Of a DNA stretch of 64,000 nucleotides, positions 17,112-25,020 are shown one piece after another. Source of the DNA: Spartobacteria bacterium (GTDB taxonomy: Bacteria > Verrucomicrobiota > Verrucomicrobiia > Chthoniobacterales > UBA10450); assembly GCA_003167365.1 (NCBI GenBank), contig PMTM01000006.1, forward strand, positions 640,391 through 704,390. Reading direction: 5' to 3'. A program made the position numbers and the translations under genes. The notes below the pieces were generated by a model, which was not told the origin of the DNA, did not search any database, and saw only the letters and a list, made by a program, of their open reading frames with translations. Position 1 is the first letter of the stretch, and every line of letters begins with the position of its first letter.

Positions 17112-17438
17112 TCAAGAGTGGATGCGAATCTTCGGCTTCTTTCCTTGCTTCATCTCTTTGAGCTTAATGCAGACGACGGTGAGCCAGGTGATATCGAAAG
17201 CGTTGCCGAGAGGCTCGTCATCCTGATGGCTCATGCGGCTGTAGGTGTCGTCGATGCCCACCGTCCAGATTTCTTCGCCCGCTTGCTTGAGTGCGATAAC
17301 GACATCCGCGCCGTCCATACCCTTAGCCAATTCCTGGAACAATTTCCAAAGCTTGTCCCGAAAAGGAGAAACAGAATCCCGGCGCCCTTTGGTCGATTTC
17401 TTCACCGCACACCCTCGCGCTTTGGATGTCACGTGCAA
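17112..17438 (-). CDS. Hypothetical protein, 108 residues
   Basis: A minus-strand frame with a lysine-rich N-terminus (CAVKKSTKGRRDS), a helix (DKLWKLFQELAKGMDGADVVIALKQAG), a strand with EEIWTVGIDDTYSRMSHQDDEP and a C-terminal helix ending in basic residues. The amphipathic pattern and absence of low complexity make this strand more likely than the two overlapping plus-strand frames. No family recognised. It may start at an internal codon near the KKS segment. Confidence 0.5.
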   Translation of the reverse strand: MHVTSKARGCAVKKSTKGRRDSVSPFRDKLWKLFQELAKGMDGADVVIALKQAGEEIWTVGIDDTYSRMSHQDDEPLGNAFDITWLTVVCIKLKEMKQGKKPKIRIHS

Positions 17439-17489
17439 GAATGTTCGAATTCCAAGGCGACATTTCTTACCCTGGCAAGACGCGACCCA

Positions 17490-17545
17490 TTCCCCCCTTT
17501 CAGCTGTCCGCGTTTCCGCTGTCCGCTTTCCGCTGTCGGAAGTAT
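17490..17545. repeat. Word array
   Basis: TTTCAGCTGTCCGCGTTTCC, GCTGTCCGCTTTCCGCTGTC. It lies 35 bp before the start of the outer-membrane barrel gene, so it is inside the 5' leader or promoter region. Confidence 0.65.
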
Positions 17546-17578
17546 TGACCGAACCAACCGGTTCATCTACACACAGCG

Positions 17579-18376
17579 ATGATGAAGAGGATTATCTGCA
17601 CTTTGATACTTGGTTTCTGTTTCGCGGCGGCGGCAACAGTTCACGCCGGCCCGGAAGCGATCTCCGATAAGGAAATGAAACAAGTCGTCCCGGCGCCTCC
17701 GGAGTGTCCGAATTGGAGCGGCTTTTATGTCGGCGGCTTCGGCGGATATGTGCGTAGCAACGTCGGCCGCGACCTGGCCCTGTTTGAGGGCTGGGGCAGC
17801 CCTCCACTAACGACGCCGGCCCTCACCGAGGGTTCGCGTAATCTCGATTTCGATGGCGGCGAAGCCGGCGGCCTTATTGGTTACAACTTCCAAATCAACC
17901 ATTGGGTACTCGGGGTCGAAGGCTCGGCCGCATATCTCTGGGCGCGCGATTCGCGCGTTGTCCCCGACGTTCCGTACGGCCCCATCACCTTCCAGATGAG
18001 CAGTTCGTTTAAAACCAATTACCTCGCCACCTTTGGACCGCGAATTGGTTACGCCTTTTGCCGCTGGCTGCCGTATGTCACCGGCGGACTTGCCGTCGCC
18101 AACCTCGATTACACGCAGGTGATTGCTTTTGCGCCAGCAGACCCGTCTGACGTCGAGGCCGGGCGCGCGGAGAAGACGAACGCCGGTTGGTTCGTCGGCG
18201 GCGGATTACAATATGCCCTAACCAATCATTGGAGCATCCGCGCCGACTACAAGTATGCCGATCTTGGCGATGTCGCATTTCGGGACGACTTCGGCAACGG
18301 CGGCGGCGCCCCAGCCTTCCAACGCGCCAAGCTGACCGAACACAACGCCACCGTCGCTATCATCTTCGGGTTCTAA
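17579..18376 (+). CDS. Outer-membrane beta-barrel protein (Omp25/opacity-like)
   Basis: 265 residues. Signal peptide MMKRIICTLILGFCFAAAAT-VHA, then a linker AISDKEMKQVVPAPPECPNW, then an eight-stranded barrel with alternating hydrophobic strands and many aromatic girdle residues (GFYVGGFGGYV, GYNFQINHWVLGVEGS, ADYKYADLGDV). It ends in phenylalanine (IIFGF), the BAM recognition signal. The linker closely matches that of the barrel gene at 34.7 kb although the barrels differ. Localisation: outer membrane. Function probably structural or adhesive. Confidence 0.85.
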   Translation: MMKRIICTLILGFCFAAAATVHAGPEAISDKEMKQVVPAPPECPNWSGFYVGGFGGYVRSNVGRDLALFEGWGSPPLTTPALTEGSRNLDFDGGEAGGLIGYNFQINHWVLGVEGSAAYLWARDSRVVPDVPYGPITFQMSSSFKTNYLATFGPRIGYAFCRWLPYVTGGLAVANLDYTQVIAFAPADPSDVEAGRAEKTNAGWFVGGGLQYALTNHWSIRADYKYADLGDVAFRDDFGNGGGAPAFQRAKLTEHNATVAIIFGF

Positions 18377-18427
18377 CGCGCTTAGGCCGATCGAAATCAT
18401 AGGCTCGAATATTTGCCGGACTCGGTT

Positions 18428-18472
18428 CCACTCAGCTGTCCGTTTCCGCTTTTAGCTTTCAGTTGTCAGTTT
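18428..18472. repeat. Word array
   Basis: TCAGCTGTCCGTTTCCGC, TTTTAGCTTTCAGTTGTCAG, pyrimidine orientation, in the spacer between the barrel and cupin genes. Confidence 0.6.
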
Positions 18473-18534
18473 TTATCCGTTTGCGCCTGGCACATTTGGC
18501 CTCAAATAAACTTAAGACATTTCAGCCACAAACG

Positions 18535-18951
18535 ATGAAAACAATTTTATCCATTCTCTTCCTGGTCCTTCTTCCGCTGGGACTTTTCGCGAAAGATAAA
18601 TCGGCTCCCACTACCGAAAAACTCGTGGTCGCGACGGAAGCCTGGACGGGCCAGAAGCTTCCGGCCTATCCCTCCGGCCAACCGGAGATCACCGTGTTAA
18701 AGATCACCATCCCGCCGGGCCAGCGTCTGCCCATGCACAAACATCCAGTCATCAATGCCGTCGTCGTCCTCAGGGGCGAACTGACGGTTACGACCGACAA
18801 AGGCAAGGTCCTCCACGTCAAAGCCGGCCAACCGATGATCGAAATCGTCAACGAATGGCACTACGGCGCGAACCATGGGACCGAACCGGTGGAAATGATC
18901 GTCTTCTACGCCGGCGTCAAAGGCACCCCAATCACCATTCTGCAGAAGTAG
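18535..18951 (+). CDS. Secreted cupin-domain protein
   Basis: 138 residues. The N-terminus MKTILSILFLVLLPLGLFAK is a signal peptide, and the ATG at 18535 is chosen over the frame start at 18463, whose added residues are array-encoded. The cupin core shows the first metal motif in LPMHKHPVINAVVVLRGEL and the second in GQPMIEIVNEWHYGANHG. Two histidines in the first and one in the second motif fit a small metal-binding cupin. Substrate unknown. Confidence 0.82.
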   Translation: MKTILSILFLVLLPLGLFAKDKSAPTTEKLVVATEAWTGQKLPAYPSGQPEITVLKITIPPGQRLPMHKHPVINAVVVLRGELTVTTDKGKVLHVKAGQPMIEIVNEWHYGANHGTEPVEMIVFYAGVKGTPITILQK

Positions 18952-19015
18952 CGGCTGCGGTCAGTAAGGCGAAATTTACTGCCGGCAATTTTCGACGGAT
19001 GGCGTTGCAGATTGG

Positions 19016-19166
19016 TTTCATAGGTAGGGACGCCGCGCTGCGGCGTCAGGTCTTCCCGCGCGGTCATCGCGGCGCGACGACTCAACCGCTCAACGACTCA
19101 ACGTCTTCCCTCCGCTGTCCCCGTTCAGCTCTCAGCTTTCCGTTGTCAGCTCTCAACTTCTCAACA
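19016..19166. repeat. Hairpin plus word array between convergent genes
   Basis: GACGCCGC (19029-19036), a GCT loop and the exact complement (19040-19047), then CTCAACCGCTCAACGACTC and TTTCCGTTGTCAGCTCTC words. Pyrimidine orientation. This is the last word array before the family disappears for about 12 kb. Confidence 0.7.
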
Positions 19167-19170
19167 CAAT

Positions 19171-20004
19171 TTATTTGGCCAACCCAAAGACGATCACCGC
19201 ATCCAGGATCGGTTTCACCGTTTTACCATGTGGCAGGCCGGGACCATCGGCTTCGTAATAACCTTTCATGTTTGCCTTGCCACTTTCATTAGTCACCACC
19301 AGGTCATCATCGATTGAAGTCAGAGTCACAGAGGTCGCTTTCATTTGCCGCGCCGGCTCGAGCAGCGGATTGCGCACGATAAAATCACTCTCTTCCGTTT
19401 CGTCACCCACCACCTCGATCCAATGACCCCCTTTGCGTGTATAACCATCGCCCTCTTTATAGTACCAGCCGATATTCAAGATCACGATCGCGTCTTCTTC
19501 TCGCGCCGCGTTCCGTACCCACCCGATGTCCGGCTTGGTGCCGATCTTGAATTTCTTGTTAGCCGCGGTGACCCCGCGCCACGTCTTCAATTCCAGCTTG
19601 CTTAACTTGTAACCTTTCGCACTCGCAAAAGTTTGCAGCCCGGTCAGGATTTTATCCGGGTTCGTCCCGCCAACGCTCGGATCGGTGTCGAAATCGACCG
19701 CCAGTTCCTTGATCAATTCGATTTGGTTGCCGTGCGAGAAACCCGCCACCAAGCCGGTCATTCCGTTGTGTTGGGCGAGATAAATCAATCCATCTGACAC
19801 CGCGGTCGGCGCGCAATGCATCAGGCCTTCATCTTCAAAGCCGGCTTCGGGATCGCGCTGCCAAAATGCCGGGGTCAGATCTGCCTTCGATCCCGCGGTC
19901 TGGGCCCATCCGCCCGTCTCCAGCGTGGTAACGAGAAGAGTAACCCACAAGCATGTGCTCATCTTCACCCGTCTGCCGAAATCGTAAGAAATGCGTAATG
20001 ACAA
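19171..20004 (-). CDS. Secreted C39-like papain-fold protein
   Basis: 277 residues. Signal peptide from MSTCLWVTLLVTTLETGGWA; a start at 19962 would make it shorter and more ordinary. A catalytic-type cysteine is present in GLMHCAPTAVSDGLIYLA and a histidine in RKGGHWIEVVGDETEE, followed by an Asn/Asp in DFIVRNPLLEP. This is the order Cys-His-Asn/Asp of C39-like peptidase-fold proteins. There is no transporter domain, so it is not a bacteriocin exporter. Role unknown, probably periplasmic or extracellular. Confidence 0.7.
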   Translation of the reverse strand: MSLRISYDFGRRVKMSTCLWVTLLVTTLETGGWAQTAGSKADLTPAFWQRDPEAGFEDEGLMHCAPTAVSDGLIYLAQHNGMTGLVAGFSHGNQIELIKELAVDFDTDPSVGGTNPDKILTGLQTFASAKGYKLSKLELKTWRGVTAANKKFKIGTKPDIGWVRNAAREEDAIVILNIGWYYKEGDGYTRKGGHWIEVVGDETEESDFIVRNPLLEPARQMKATSVTLTSIDDDLVVTNESGKANMKGYYEADGPGLPHGKTVKPILDAVIVFGLAK

Positions 20005-20114
20005 CTTGGCGGAATGAGACGGCGCGCATTTCCGCCTCTACTGCAGGTTCAATTCCATCGATCAAAAAAAAATTCAATTTCTCGTCGAAGAAAGGCTCGC
20101 GTGTAGCCCAACCC

Positions 20115-22823
20115 CTATCGATTGTACTCTTCCTGTGCCCGTTTTTGCGCCGGAAGCGTAACTCGAAACGAATCTTGCGTCTGCTGGGTTGGTAACGTAG
20201 TCCCAGATTGATTTCTCACCAGCGCGGTATCGCCAACGTTGATTAACCCGTCAGCGTTCACATCTTCTCGAAAATTGGCGGCTGTAAGATCGTTGCCTGC
20301 CTGCGATCTGGTCTGCACCGTGTCGCCCACATTCACAACCCCGTCGCCGTTCGTATCGCCGAGCAACACTCCAATTTGTTGTGAGATGCTCCCAGTATAG
20401 CTTCCAGTCGAGTCGATCACATTAGTTAGCGTAACCTTAATATACTGCGCGTTGCTTACACCGGTAAGGTTCACGACGTATCGATGGCTGTCGTTGCTGT
20501 CGATCGCGCTCGAGCTGACGCTTCCAAACCCGCTCGTTACGCTGGCGCCGCCAACGCTCACAAGATTAAGCCCGAAAGTAAAAACCATTGTGAAATTGCC
20601 GTTGGGCCCGCCGCTGCGACACTCAATCCCAGGCGTGCCGTCGAGCGGCAAGTCAACATTAAATGTGCCGGCACTGCCGTGTATTTTCGCCGATGCGACG
20701 CTAACTAGTTGCACTGCGGGAACACCATAGACCCTGACCGCAGTCGGAGTGATAAGTGCAAGGTAATGACCATCCTGGCTAGCGACTAATGTTCCAATGC
20801 CGATCGGTAATGCGCCACTGCTGACATTCTCGCCAATGTCGAACCGGAATCTTTCCGCAAAACTATTTGTGTCGTAGGCGACAATCTGGTCTTTCGAGCT
20901 GTTAACTCCGTAGAACGTGTCCTGGACCGCATCAAATGCGATGCCGCTGTCGAGATAATTGAAGTTATGGACAAAAACAAAATTAGGGGCGGCATCAAGA
21001 CGCGCATAGCTTGTATTGCGAAGGCGACTTCCTAGAAGCGTGCCGTCGCGGTTAACAGCTGAGCTGCTCAAATATCCCTCCTTTACCGCCACCGGCGCGA
21101 AAGTATTGGCCGAAGCGCTATACGTGAAAGCATAGAAGCCGTCAGTCTCTTGAAAATACAACCGCGTCCCATCCGCGCTGCGATGAACCTGCGTTTGTTG
21201 GTCCATTGTGCCACCACCCGAACCTGGGATATCGGTTCTCGTTGTAGTGGTATAATTTGAAAGATCAATTTGCCGGATAAGAGACACGTCTCCGATCGTA
21301 ACTGCATCAGTGGTCCCGAATCCCAAACCGTTCGAGGCAATCACAACATTCCATGCTCCCCATTCACCGGACCAGGTCCAGGCATTAAACATGCGGTGCG
21401 TGTAGTTAATATTTGTCACTGCGCCTGTCCCCAAATCGAGTTTCTCAAACGTTCCCTGCGCGATTCCGCTGTATCCCTGCGCGACCAGGAGAAACGAATC
21501 ATCTGCCGCTATATCGATACCATTCAGTAGGCCGCCCAAATTGTAAGGAGCGTCGAACGTCCCGCTGGAAAGATTATAAGGCCAAACCAATCCATCCGCC
21601 GTTGTGATGTAAAGATGCTGACCTGCATGATCAAAGACCATGTCGCGAGGTGTACCAAACGTCGGTGTTGGCGCCGGAACCGGCGTAACTGCAGAAATAT
21701 TGTAAACCCGAATGCCCGACGGAGTCTCGAGCGCAAGATAACGGCCATCAGCGCTAGCGATTAAGGTTCCAGTGCCAAATTGAGTTACTCCTGCACTGAT
21801 CGTTTCACCAATGTCGAAGCGGAACTTTTCCAAAAAGGTGTTTGTGTCGTAAGCGACAATTTGGCCGGCCGAATTGATAACCGTGTACAAGGTGTCGCTT
21901 TGCGCGTCGAACGCTACGCCACCGTCTGGTTGATTGAAGCTGCGGACAAAACTAAGGCTTGGTCCGGTGTCCAACGCGGCGCCATTACCTGTAAGTCGTG
22001 TCGCTATCAGTGAACCGTTGCGATTGACCGCCGCGCCGGCGCTGTCCGTGAAGATATTGGTGTCAACGGTAATACCGAATTTATCTGTGTTTGCGTCGTA
22101 GGTAAAAACCGGCCCACCTGAGTCATCGGGTCCTAAAAAGTAAAGGCGGCTTCCATCCGCGCTTCGGTGAATTTGGGTCCTAGTCCAGATCAGCGCACCA
22201 TTCGCGCCCTGAACATCGTTGCGTTGCGAGATAGCGTTGGTTGCGAGATCAATCTGACGGATAAATGCAATGGCCCCGGAGCCGCCCTGAAAGGCTGTGA
22301 CGAGTGCGAGCCCATTTGCACCAATCGCTACATCCCAGGCGCCCGTTGCACTTTCGAAATACAATGGGGTAAAGCCAATGTTTGTCACCGCGCCGTTGGT
22401 TAGGCTTAGTCGATGGATGATAATCTGCGAGGCTTGGAGATTGTTCTGTGCAATCAGTAGGAACGAATCATCCGGCGCAATGTCGACGCCATTTAGGGAA
22501 CCGCCGAGGTTGTAGCCAGTTTCTAATTGTCCGGTGGAAAAATTATAAGGGCGAACGAAGCCATCCGATGTCGTGATGTAAAGGTAGTTGCCCGCGTGGT
22601 CGAAGACCATGTCGCGCCGCGTTGTTAGTGGTATGAGCGTGCTTTGAGCACGCGCTCCTATAACGGACAAAAACAGAACCAGGCAAACTACGAGACTGAG
22701 AATGCGCGACCAAGTCGCGCCGAGTGCGAAATGCCGAATGCTAAAACGGGTCGTTCTGAGGAAGGATCTGATAGGGATCGCCGCGGTGACTATGAAGTGC
22801 GATTGAATTACGTCAAGTGTCAC
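20115..22823 (-). CDS. Secreted double beta-propeller protein with dockerin-like tail
   Basis: About 902 residues. Signal sequence SRILSLVVCLVLFLSVIGARA. Two related halves of about 310 residues each begin RDMVFDHAGNYLYITTSDG and RDMVFDHAGQHLYITTADG; they are YVTN/WD-like propellers and look like an internal duplication. A beta-sandwich of about 130 residues follows, then two EF-hand-like calcium loops (GDTNGDGVVNVGDT, DVNADGLINVGDT) that form a dockerin type I-like module. The long frame to 22892 starts with a TTG inside the terminator of the upstream gene, so I prefer the GTG at 22823; the exact start is uncertain. Confidence 0.82.
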   Translation of the reverse strand: MTLDVIQSHFIVTAAIPIRSFLRTTRFSIRHFALGATWSRILSLVVCLVLFLSVIGARAQSTLIPLTTRRDMVFDHAGNYLYITTSDGFVRPYNFSTGQLETGYNLGGSLNGVDIAPDDSFLLIAQNNLQASQIIIHRLSLTNGAVTNIGFTPLYFESATGAWDVAIGANGLALVTAFQGGSGAIAFIRQIDLATNAISQRNDVQGANGALIWTRTQIHRSADGSRLYFLGPDDSGGPVFTYDANTDKFGITVDTNIFTDSAGAAVNRNGSLIATRLTGNGAALDTGPSLSFVRSFNQPDGGVAFDAQSDTLYTVINSAGQIVAYDTNTFLEKFRFDIGETISAGVTQFGTGTLIASADGRYLALETPSGIRVYNISAVTPVPAPTPTFGTPRDMVFDHAGQHLYITTADGLVWPYNLSSGTFDAPYNLGGLLNGIDIAADDSFLLVAQGYSGIAQGTFEKLDLGTGAVTNINYTHRMFNAWTWSGEWGAWNVVIASNGLGFGTTDAVTIGDVSLIRQIDLSNYTTTTRTDIPGSGGGTMDQQTQVHRSADGTRLYFQETDGFYAFTYSASANTFAPVAVKEGYLSSSAVNRDGTLLGSRLRNTSYARLDAAPNFVFVHNFNYLDSGIAFDAVQDTFYGVNSSKDQIVAYDTNSFAERFRFDIGENVSSGALPIGIGTLVASQDGHYLALITPTAVRVYGVPAVQLVSVASAKIHGSAGTFNVDLPLDGTPGIECRSGGPNGNFTMVFTFGLNLVSVGGASVTSGFGSVSSSAIDSNDSHRYVVNLTGVSNAQYIKVTLTNVIDSTGSYTGSISQQIGVLLGDTNGDGVVNVGDTVQTRSQAGNDLTAANFREDVNADGLINVGDTALVRNQSGTTLPTQQTQDSFRVTLPAQKRAQEEYNR

Positions 22824-22890
22824 CGTCGCTCTGCTGTCGACGCAATCCGGAACGTCAAAACAGAAAGGGCGGGAGCGCTGCCCGCGCTCC

Positions 22891-22927
22891 AAAAAAACGG
22901 GCGAGACCCGTTGCCGAGTCTCGCCCG
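22891..22927 (-). terminator. Rho-independent terminator
   Basis: Read on the minus strand, a 10-bp perfect stem (CGGGCGAGAC paired with GTCTCGCCCG, 10-nt loop) is followed by seven T. It ends the FN3-like gene and separates it from the propeller gene downstream. Confidence 0.88.
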
Positions 22928-22955
22928 CCAGTTCCTTCCTGACCCCAGGAGATTA

Positions 22956-23567
22956 TTACGCAACCAGAACGGTGGCCGGATCGCTCCAGGCGCCGGGGCC
23001 GCTCGTTCCGACCGCGCGAAGTCGCGCCCAATAATCTTTGCTGCGGGTGAGGCCGGTTATGCCTATCCCGCGCGTACTGACGAATGTGCCGCCGTCGAGC
23101 CATGGACCAGCGTTTGGATCGAGCGTGTATTGCAGTTCGTAAGCCTGGGCGCGATCGACTGCCTCGCACAACACCTGTACCACACCGCTCACGCCCGTTT
23201 GTTTGATCCTGATATTGCCCGGCGCCGCAACGGTCCCACCCGAGAAGGCCGGCTGCTTACGCAATTCAAAGCCGCTCGTGGCCAGCATGGCATCGGTCAC
23301 ACCGGCGGTTAGCTCGAGGGTCCGCGCCAATTTGTCGAGCGACGTGCTTAAATCAGCCCGCGCCTCTTTTACTTGGGCGTCGCGCGGTGCGCCCGGGGGC
23401 AAAGCCAGCGCCGTTTGATAATCTTGTATCTCCGTTCCGAGCGCGGCCAGCGTGGCCACGGGCACGGAGAAGTTAGCGTTACCGGTTAAGGCCGCCAGGA
23501 TCGACTGCGCTGCGTTATCAAGATCTTCGTCTGGGAGTTTAGAAAAACCGCTATTTAACTTATTCAT
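22956..23567 (-). CDS. FN3-like protein, hypothetical
   Basis: 203 residues with ATG at 23567 and AGGAGG five bases upstream, the best Shine-Dalgarno in this part of the window. The N-terminal half is helical (LDNAAQSILAALTGNANFSVP ... VKEARADLSTSLDKLARTLEL). The C-terminal half resembles a fibronectin type III domain (AQAYELQYTLDPN ... STRGIGITGLTRSKDYWARLRAVGTSGPGAWSDP). No signal peptide is visible. This two-part design is recurrent in Verrucomicrobiota and often annotated hypothetical. Upstream lies the 21-bp repeat array. Confidence 0.75.
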   Translation of the reverse strand: MNKLNSGFSKLPDEDLDNAAQSILAALTGNANFSVPVATLAALGTEIQDYQTALALPPGAPRDAQVKEARADLSTSLDKLARTLELTAGVTDAMLATSGFELRKQPAFSGGTVAAPGNIRIKQTGVSGVVQVLCEAVDRAQAYELQYTLDPNAGPWLDGGTFVSTRGIGITGLTRSKDYWARLRAVGTSGPGAWSDPATVLVA

Positions 23568-23633
23568 ACTGCCTCCTACGAGAGCAGCAGAACAAAGTTC
23601 CCTGGAAAGTGCTTCAACCGAAATTAAGTGATC

Positions 23634-23994
23634 AACGATCCATACGGATCGTGCCATAATCCATATTGATCGCGGCACAATTGGCTTTGCGACCCATATG
23701 GATCGCAAAACGAATCATATGGATTAATTTTCGATCCGACCGTTTCACTTTCTGATCCATACGGACGGATTTTCAATCCATGCGGATGCGTTTTTCATCC
23801 ATACCGATCGATTTTCGATCCAACCGGATCAATTTCTGATCCATACCGATCATTTTGCGAAACGCCTCGATCGTTTTCCGATCCATACCGATTAAATTTT
23901 GATCCGTTGCGATCGATTTTTCATCCATACCGATCAGTTTTCGATCCGCATGGATCATTTTGCGATCCATCCCCGAAATTTGGCGATCGCAATC
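23634..23994. repeat. 21-bp GATC-rich tandem array, about 17 imperfect units
   Basis: Consecutive units of 21 bp with plus-strand consensus GATCCATACCGATCGATTTT plus C. Units vary at several positions but keep GATCC at the start and CGATC in the middle. One unit near 23678-23688 is short. On the minus strand most of the array is open in one frame as a seven-residue repeat of the form DRKSIGM, with an ATG at 24066 and a TGA at 23773; the same frame resumes after that stop. It sits between a gene with a strong Shine-Dalgarno and the DUF4268 gene. There is no CRISPR-type constant/variable alternation. Confidence 0.85.
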
Positions 23995-24033
23995 GTGCTT
24001 GAGAATGGAATCAGACTGAGTTTTGCTGCGGAT

Positions 24034-25008
24034 ATGGACAATTCCCCTCTCGGACGTCTTGAACAAGTGTCGCTTCGAAGCATTTGGGCGGATGAAGCAG
24101 GTGATTTCACACCATGGCTCGGGAAACCGGAAAACCTCAAGCTCCTAGGAGAGACATTGGGGATTGAGCTTGAACCCGACAGCGAAGAATTTCCGGTCGG
24201 CCCATATTCGGCAGACATTGTTTGTCGGGATACCGCGAGTAGCACATGGGTGTTGATCGAGAATCAAATCGAGAAAACGAATCACATTCATCTCGGTCAG
24301 ATTTTGACGTACGCGGCTGGGGTTGGTGCACAAACGCTTGTCTGGATCTCATCGAAGTTCACCGAAGAGCATCGCGCGGCGTTTGATTGGTTAAACGAGC
24401 ACACTAACGAAGATATATCTTTCTTTGGTCTCGAAATCGAGCTTTGGCGCATTGGCAATTCGTCACCAGCTCCGAAATTTAATATTGTCTCCAAACCAAA
24501 CGATTGGTCGAAGGCTGTTCGGCAGCAGGCTAGCGCAGGCGGTGATCGGCAGATCTCAGAACACAAACGTCTACAATTTGAATTCTGGACCGGGTTCAAA
24601 CCTTGGCTTGAAGAACATACGCGACTCCAGTCGCAAAAGCCTGGCTATCAACACTGGTTAAACGTCTTTCTAGGCAAAACGGGCTTTCACTTATCCTCCA
24701 TTGCCTCTTTGTGGAATACGGAAACGGAGAGTTATGGAGTTCCTGAGTTACGCGTAGAATTTATCTTAAACGGAGTAAGCGCCAAGGATCAGCTGGAGCT
24801 TCTTCGTCGGCGCAGCGAGGAATTTCGGAAACGGATTGATATTCCGCTAGTCTTTCACAACTCGGAGGGGAGCAAATCGTGCAAGGTATATGTCCGTCGC
24901 GATTTTGACTTTCGAGACAACAGTAAGTGGAATGAAGCGTTTGAATGGCTAACGAAGTATCTCCAACTATTTTCCGATACTTTTCGACCCATTATCAATG
25001 CGCTTTAA
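24034..25008 (+). CDS. DUF4268 protein, PD-(D/E)XK-like
   Basis: 324 residues. The ATG at 24034 gives the family N-terminus LGRLEQVSLRSIWADEAGDFTPWL; the longer frame from 23899 begins inside the tandem array and is rejected. Residues 60-78 (ADIVCRDTASSTWVLIENQ) have Asp61, Glu76 and Gln78 in the spacing of PD-(D/E)XK enzymes with Gln in place of Lys. The C-terminal half is the DUF4268 domain. The gene converges with hsdR with only 12 bp between stops. Location beside the type I system suggests a defence-related nuclease-like role, which is inference. Confidence 0.8.
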   Translation: MDNSPLGRLEQVSLRSIWADEAGDFTPWLGKPENLKLLGETLGIELEPDSEEFPVGPYSADIVCRDTASSTWVLIENQIEKTNHIHLGQILTYAAGVGAQTLVWISSKFTEEHRAAFDWLNEHTNEDISFFGLEIELWRIGNSSPAPKFNIVSKPNDWSKAVRQQASAGGDRQISEHKRLQFEFWTGFKPWLEEHTRLQSQKPGYQHWLNVFLGKTGFHLSSIASLWNTETESYGVPELRVEFILNGVSAKDQLELLRRRSEEFRKRIDIPLVFHNSEGSKSCKVYVRRDFDFRDNSKWNEAFEWLTKYLQLFSDTFRPIINAL

Positions 25009-25020
25009 AATCGAAGCAAT

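Noticed and set aside
22824-22892. TTG start of the propeller gene at 22892
   Set aside because: This codon is in the T-run of the upstream gene's terminator, so a ribosome start there is unlikely.
23634-23994. CRISPR or IS end at the 21-bp array
   Set aside because: Units are contiguous without spacers and no transposase is near.
23899-24033. Upstream start of the DUF4268 gene
   Set aside because: The extra 45 codons lie in the tandem array; the family N-terminus matches the ATG at 24034.
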